Shown: in pieces, positions 14,127 to 16,997 of the stretch | Position numbering within the stretch: position 1 is the stretch's first letter | Layout of the letters: the number at the start of each line of letters is the position of its first letter | Source of the DNA: an uncultured Prevotellaceae bacterium | Lineage (GTDB): Bacteria; Bacteroidota; Bacteroidia; Bacteroidales; Bacteroidaceae | DNA: 16,997 nucleotides | Assembly (NCBI GenBank): GCA_937915745.1 | Contig: CALGGJ010000045.1 | Span: 1-16,997 of the forward strand | Direction: 5' to 3' | Program-made: the position numbers and the translations under genes | The notes under the pieces: model-generated | What the model was told of the DNA's origin: nothing | Database searches by the model: none | The model's input: the letters and a program-made list of their open reading frames with translations, nothing else

Positions 14127-16049
14127 TTAACGGACGATAACGTTGTCGAATGTGAATTGCTTAAGCGTTACATCAGGTTGCTTAATCTTCAGAGTGTATG
14201 TCTCGCCCTTCTTAAACTGAGGCAACGAGAGTATACTGCTGCTTTGCATCATGGAGAAAGGTATCTCAAAGCTGAAGATTTCATTTCCACTGCTATCGGT
14301 AGCAACAAGGGTTTTACCTTTCGGACAAGGAAGTCCCGACAGTACTACAGTAGGCTGTGTGTTGGCATTTTCGGTAGGTACTGTTGCCTCGCCACCCATC
14401 GATCCGCCCATACCGAATACAGTGCCTCCGGTGAGTAACATTGGCGAGAAGTCGCAGTCGAATGCCTCTTCGGGCGGACCTATTTGTGAGCATGAAACTA
14501 CGGTTCCGCCTGTAATAGTAATGGCACCGGCACCACGCGAATTAGAGTCAATAGCATCATTACCCGTGCTCCACACAAAAGTATTGCCGCCATTGAAAAC
14601 AATCTTACCATTCGAATTTATAGCATCGTCTTGCGACTTGATGTGAAGCTTCCCTCCATTCATCGTGACACCTTGTTTGCCTTCAAGGCCTTCGGCACCG
14701 GCCGATTTGGTTTCGAGCGTCACTTCGCCTTCGTTTATGAAAACACGACCCATCACTTTCACAGCCTTGGCACTGCCGTTGTATTTACGTTTTCCAAAAC
14801 CCATGCCACGCTCTTCGTCGCCTGTATCAGCAAAAAGTAATTGACGTATAGAGTCGCTAATCTCTATAATATTATTACCTCTGCCTCGACCTCCCATTCT
14901 TCCGAATCCGCCCATAGGATCACCGAATCCGCCACCGAAATCAGGCATGTCGCCATCGGAACCGTCCTCTCTGCCAGGTCCTCCGAATCCACCCATAGGG
15001 CCACCGAACCCGCCACCGAAGTCGGGCATGTCGCCATTGGCCATCATCTCCTCAAACCGTTTACGTCCATCTTCCATCATGCGTTTCATCGTAGAGTCAT
15101 TCATTTCGCCACGAAAAGCACCGAATCCGCCCATAGGACCACCGAATCCGCCACCGAAGTCTGGCATGTCACCATCGGGACCGTCCTCTCCGCCAGGTCC
15201 TCCGAATCCGCCCATAGGACCGCCAAAGCCACCCATGCCCCAACCATTGGCTTCACTCACGTAGCTGCCACTTGTCACGATATCAATGACAGCACCGTCA
15301 ACAACAAGATTGCCCTCACTTTTGATGCCCTTACCTCCATCGCCAGTCATTCGTATGGTGAGTTGACAGTCAGAGAGGGTCATGGTAGAATCCGACTTCA
15401 GTCCTTTCTTGTCAACACTTGATAGGTCGATGTCCCATTCACCACCCAGGATGCTCAGTCTGCTGCCCGTGTTCACACCATTGCCACTGTCTGAACTGAT
15501 GTATATCTTGCCGGTCGATGCTTTTGCTTCTATGTACTCTTTGGCAGAAATCACGTTCTTCGCATGTCCTATGAGTCTGAGCACACCGCCACCACCCAGC
15601 TCAAGATGGCCCTTGGTGTATATGCAAGCCTTGTGTAATGTGTCAGTACCGTCTTCCAGCAGGTTTTCCGTACCTTTATTTATATGCACATTCATGCGTT
15701 TTCCACAATTCAACTGCAATGTGGCACCGTCGGCAGCCTTCATCTGAATGCCGTCAAGCGTTATGGTGGTCTTGTAGCTACCATTATACACAAAGCATCC
15801 GGCATCAGTGTGCCCACTCAACACAAAATCCAGTTCCTCGCTTGTGACACTGTTATCCACGGTCACCTTGGCACCGTCGGTAATCACTTTCACACCCTTC
15901 ACCTTATTCTTAACCGTCACCTTGTTGCCGTCATATTTGATTGTCACTTTTGTCTTGTCGGCAGCATATACCATCGTTATGCCGACAAACCCCATGAGTG
16001 CAGCCAGCATCACACACGTCAACTTGTGTTTGAAATCTGTAATCGTCAT
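14127..16049 (-). CDS. Secreted carbohydrate-binding-type beta-helix protein with Gly-rich repeat insert
   Basis: A 640-residue exported protein with a signal peptide (hydrophobic 12-28, cleavage after VYA or YAA near 29-30). The body (about 33-265 and 425-555) is built from short repeated beta-strand turns such as DGIQMKAADGATLQLN, SEGNLVVDGAVIDI, MNGGKLHIKSQDDAINSNGKIVFNGGNTFVWSTGNDAIDSNS and ITGGTV. This resembles the parallel beta-helix of the Cthe_2159-type carbohydrate-binding domain family. Between the two halves is a low-complexity insert (about 269-391) rich in Gly, Pro, Met, Phe and Asp. In it DMPDFGGGFGGPMGGFG occurs at 294-310 and 340-356, and again with one change at 368-384. The C-terminal part (565-640) looks like a beta-sandwich. 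A ligand is not identifiable, and adhesion, polysaccharide binding or metal binding by the Asp-rich turns are all possible. The stop codon lies inside the TTTAA next to the repeat element. Confidence 0.8.
   Translation of the reverse strand: MTITDFKHKLTCVMLAALMGFVGITMVYAADKTKVTIKYDGNKVTVKNKVKGVKVITDGAKVTVDNSVTSEELDFVLSGHTDAGCFVYNGSYKTTITLDGIQMKAADGATLQLNCGKRMNVHINKGTENLLEDGTDTLHKACIYTKGHLELGGGGVLRLIGHAKNVISAKEYIEAKASTGKIYISSDSGNGVNTGSRLSILGGEWDIDLSSVDKKGLKSDSTMTLSDCQLTIRMTGDGGKGIKSEGNLVVDGAVIDIVTSGSYVSEANGWGMGGFGGPMGGFGGPGGEDGPDGDMPDFGGGFGGPMGGFGAFRGEMNDSTMKRMMEDGRKRFEEMMANGDMPDFGGGFGGPMGGFGGPGREDGSDGDMPDFGGGFGDPMGGFGRMGGRGRGNNIIEISDSIRQLLFADTGDEERGMGFGKRKYNGSAKAVKVMGRVFINEGEVTLETKSAGAEGLEGKQGVTMNGGKLHIKSQDDAINSNGKIVFNGGNTFVWSTGNDAIDSNSRGAGAITITGGTVVSCSQIGPPEEAFDCDFSPMLLTGGTVFGMGGSMGGEATVPTENANTQPTVVLSGLPCPKGKTLVATDSSGNEIFSFEIPFSMMQSSSILSLPQFKKGETYTLKIKQPDVTLKQFTFDNVIVR
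14898..15170 (-). repeat. In-frame repeats encoding the Gly-rich insert
   Basis: Three 51-bp copies encode DMPDFGGGFGGPMGGFG or a one-residue variant, at 15170-15120, 15032-14982 and 14948-14898 on the minus strand. They are separated by unequal linkers (29 and 11 residues). The first and third copies are each accompanied by a GG(E/D)GP-type or GREDGSDG acidic stretch. The similarity holds at DNA level, so the region is prone to length change by recombination or slippage and to assembly error. Confidence 0.85.
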
Positions 16050-16135
16050 TCTTGTATTGAATTTTTTAATGTTATAACCAGATGTTTATACGTATGTCGA
16101 AACATGCCCCGAAAGCATAGATGCCATACTAAAAA

Positions 16136-16143
16136 CAAAGATA
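16136..16143 (-). promoter_or_regulatory. Likely -7 box for the beta-helix protein gene
   Basis: The minus strand reads TATCTTTG (TAnnTTTG), about 87 bp before the ATG at 16049. No TTTG occurs at 19-21 bp, so only the -7 half is supported. The surrounding 16050-16300 is strongly AT-rich, with repeated ATTCATAA-like words at about 16264-16291, and shows no gene. Confidence 0.45.
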
Positions 16144-16301
16144 AAAAATACACGTGAAAGTTTAATCTCTTATGCTCAAAAAAGCCACGATACCACAAAA
16201 AACATGCTAAATACAAAAAATAAAGCTATGCACAGAAAAAAAATACACCATCATAAAATAATTTATTCATAATTCATAACTCATTATTCATTTATATTTT
16301 G

Positions 16302-16309
16302 TACCTTTG
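16302..16309 (+). promoter_or_regulatory. Likely -7 box for tRNA-Leu
   Basis: TACCTTTG matches TAnnTTTG and would start transcription near 16316, leaving a precursor leader of about 45 nt before the tRNA at 16361. The -33 region is not recognisable. Confidence 0.55.
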
Positions 16310-16360
16310 CACCCGCATATTAAACCACGCGACATTCTTTTGCCCCGTGTTATGCACCAA

Positions 16361-16442
16361 GCCCAGATGGCGGAATCGGTAGACGCGCTGGTCTCAAACA
16401 CCAGTGGGGTAACCCGTGCCGGTTCGACCCCGGCTCTGGGTA
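16361..16442 (+). tRNA. tRNA-Leu (anticodon CAA)
   Basis: A class II tRNA with all arms present. The acceptor is GCCCAGA (16361-16367) paired to TCTGGGT (16435-16441, with one G-U pair), and the discriminator is A at 16442. The anticodon stem is CTGGT/ACCAG around loop CTCAAAC (16393-16399), giving anticodon CAA (16395-16397) for UUG codons. A long variable arm (GGG-GTAA-CCC) and a T arm GCCGG-TTCGACC-CCGGC follow. The 3' CCA is not encoded; CGA follows the discriminator. Confidence 0.97.
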
Positions 16443-16460
16443 CGAGTTTAACTCGACGGC

Positions 16461-16505
16461 AATCGCTAAACCTTTAAAAACATGAGGTTTAGCGATTTTC
16501 CTTTT
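16461..16505 (+). terminator. Rho-independent terminator after tRNA-Leu
   Basis: A perfect 13-bp stem (AATCGCTAAACCT at 16461-16473 with its complement at 16485-16497) and an 11-nt loop are followed by TTTTCCTTTTCT-type pyrimidine sequence. It starts 19 bp after the tRNA and is the best terminator in the window. Confidence 0.85.
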
Positions 16506-16785
16506 CTAAAATTTCCCCACATTTTCCCCACATCTGCAAGAATTCGTGCAAAGTGAGCCCCATCTTCCCCACCAGAAAAGCACGAATTTGGGATGAATTG
16601 TAATTCTATTCCGGAATGAAGAGTGTATTGCAGGGAGCCAATAAATGTCTTTAATCGCCAATCAATACGATTAAACATCTATATTTCGGCAGTTAGAACT
16701 GCCAAATTAGAATTTCATTCGTTTCGACGAAAGAATTTTGGCTAGCATCCTCTGCCTTCGTAGGAAGTGAAAGTCGATATTGCAC
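16506..16785. other. Gene-free stretch between the tRNA terminator and the Fic-like gene 3' end
   Basis: No gene is supported. The plus strand has near-duplicate TTCCCCACA words (about 16513-16532, and again near 16565). Read on the minus strand, a 38-codon stretch ends WGKCGEILEKENR at a TAA inside the terminator stem, preceded by an in-frame TAG, so it may be a gene remnant. A perfect palindrome, GGCAGTT-AG-AACTGCC (16688-16703), lies about 83 bp beyond the stop of the minus-strand gene and could act in its 3' end formation, though no clear U-run follows. Confidence 0.4.
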
Positions 16786-16997
16786 TCAAAGATTGGTCAA
16801 GGCCTCTCTACCTTTGTTGGTTAAGTAGTAGGACTGCATCGGATGATTCGGTGTTTCTGGGTATAGCATGGCTATATATCCAGTCTCTATGTTAGGAGTA
16901 ATATATGTGGAAACGAAACCTTTTCTGTCCTTTCGTTGCATTGCTTCCATAAGAACTTTCAGATTAGCACCATTTTCGCCTATTGCAGCCAGTAATG
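16786..16997 (-). CDS. C-terminal winged-helix fragment, probable Fic-family or ATP-binding (AlbA_2-type) regulator; 5' part outside window
   Basis: The last 69 codons of a gene read inward from the window edge, starting LLAAIGENGANLKVLMEAMQ and ending YYLTNKGREALTNL before TGA (16786-16788). The pattern is helix, helix, then RKGFVSTYITPNIETGYI, then MLYPETPNHPMQSYYLT. It matches the small C-terminal winged-helix domain found in Bacteroidetes at the end of Fic-family proteins (AMP transfer to targets) and of ATP-binding putative transcriptional regulators with an AlbA_2 domain. The catalytic part is not visible, so these two cannot be separated. The gene points towards the tRNA-Leu gene on the opposite strand. 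Confidence 0.65.
   Translation of the reverse strand, partial: LLAAIGENGANLKVLMEAMQRKDRKGFVSTYITPNIETGYIAMLYPETPNHPMQSYYLTNKGREALTNL

Noticed and set aside
13935..14438. A 167-codon plus-strand open frame (MSKLPLVIWLNEN...)
   Set aside because: It runs through the repeat element and then antisense into the beta-helix gene. The copy at 1-142 has a one-base shift that breaks the frame.
16582..16596. ATTTGGGAT similar to the outer end of repeat copy 1
   Set aside because: Only about 9 bases match and the core GACCG is missing; treated as chance.
16466..16678. A 70-codon minus-strand frame (MFNRIDWRLK...)
   Set aside because: It runs into the tRNA terminator stem and has no recognisable domain; at most a decayed remnant.

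Overview
The window looks like a chromosomal segment from a Bacteroidales bacterium, most probably Prevotella-like. The evidence is the Bacteroidetes-type promoter signature (TTTG, about 19 bp, TAnnTTTG), which is clearest upstream of dxs; near-absence of Shine-Dalgarno sequences; a Dxs with the Bacteroidetes-style IAEGHAVTFSGGMA active-site segment; and a secreted glycoside hydrolase of family 2. The genus is an inference; no 16S rRNA is present.

Layout. Positions 1-142 are the right part of a short, probably non-coding repeated element. At 391-6795 lies a tight plus-strand cluster: dxs (isoprenoid precursor synthesis), trkA and trkH (potassium uptake) and a comM/YifB-type AAA+ ATPase. dxs and trkA overlap by 4 bp and the later gaps are under 30 bp, so one transcript from the dxs promoter is likely. 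A gene-free stretch (6796-7131) begins with a copy of the repeat element's terminal sequence, carries a 22-bp tandem repeat and ends with the mutS promoter. mutS (7132-9759) overlaps by 4 bp with a U32-family gene that is probably a TrhP-like tRNA hydroxylation protein (9756-11003). Transcription then converges: a small secreted protein and a secreted family 2 glycoside hydrolase lie on the minus strand (11196-13689). Next comes a complete 266-bp element (13860-14125) with terminal inverted repeats and a 5-bp TTTAA flanking duplication. It sits directly against the 3' end of a large secreted beta-helix carbohydrate-binding-type protein with a Gly-rich repeat insert (14127-16049, minus). After an AT-rich intergenic stretch there is tRNA-Leu(CAA) with a strong terminator. 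The last feature is the C-terminal piece of a probable Fic/ATP-binding-type winged-helix protein (minus), cut by the window edge.

How it fits together. The left two thirds are mostly housekeeping genes: isoprenoid synthesis, potassium uptake, mismatch repair and tRNA modification. The right third is cell-envelope or secreted material plus the start of a possible accessory region behind a tRNA gene. I found no CRISPR array, no transposase or integrase gene and no recognisable defence system. The most interesting signal is the short repeat family. It has one full copy, one partial copy with an internal frameshift relative to the first, and one orphan or degenerate end. In two places its terminal sequence begins one base after a gene's TAA stop, and both unrelated genes end in the same CGT-TAA-ACCCAAATCGGTC junction.
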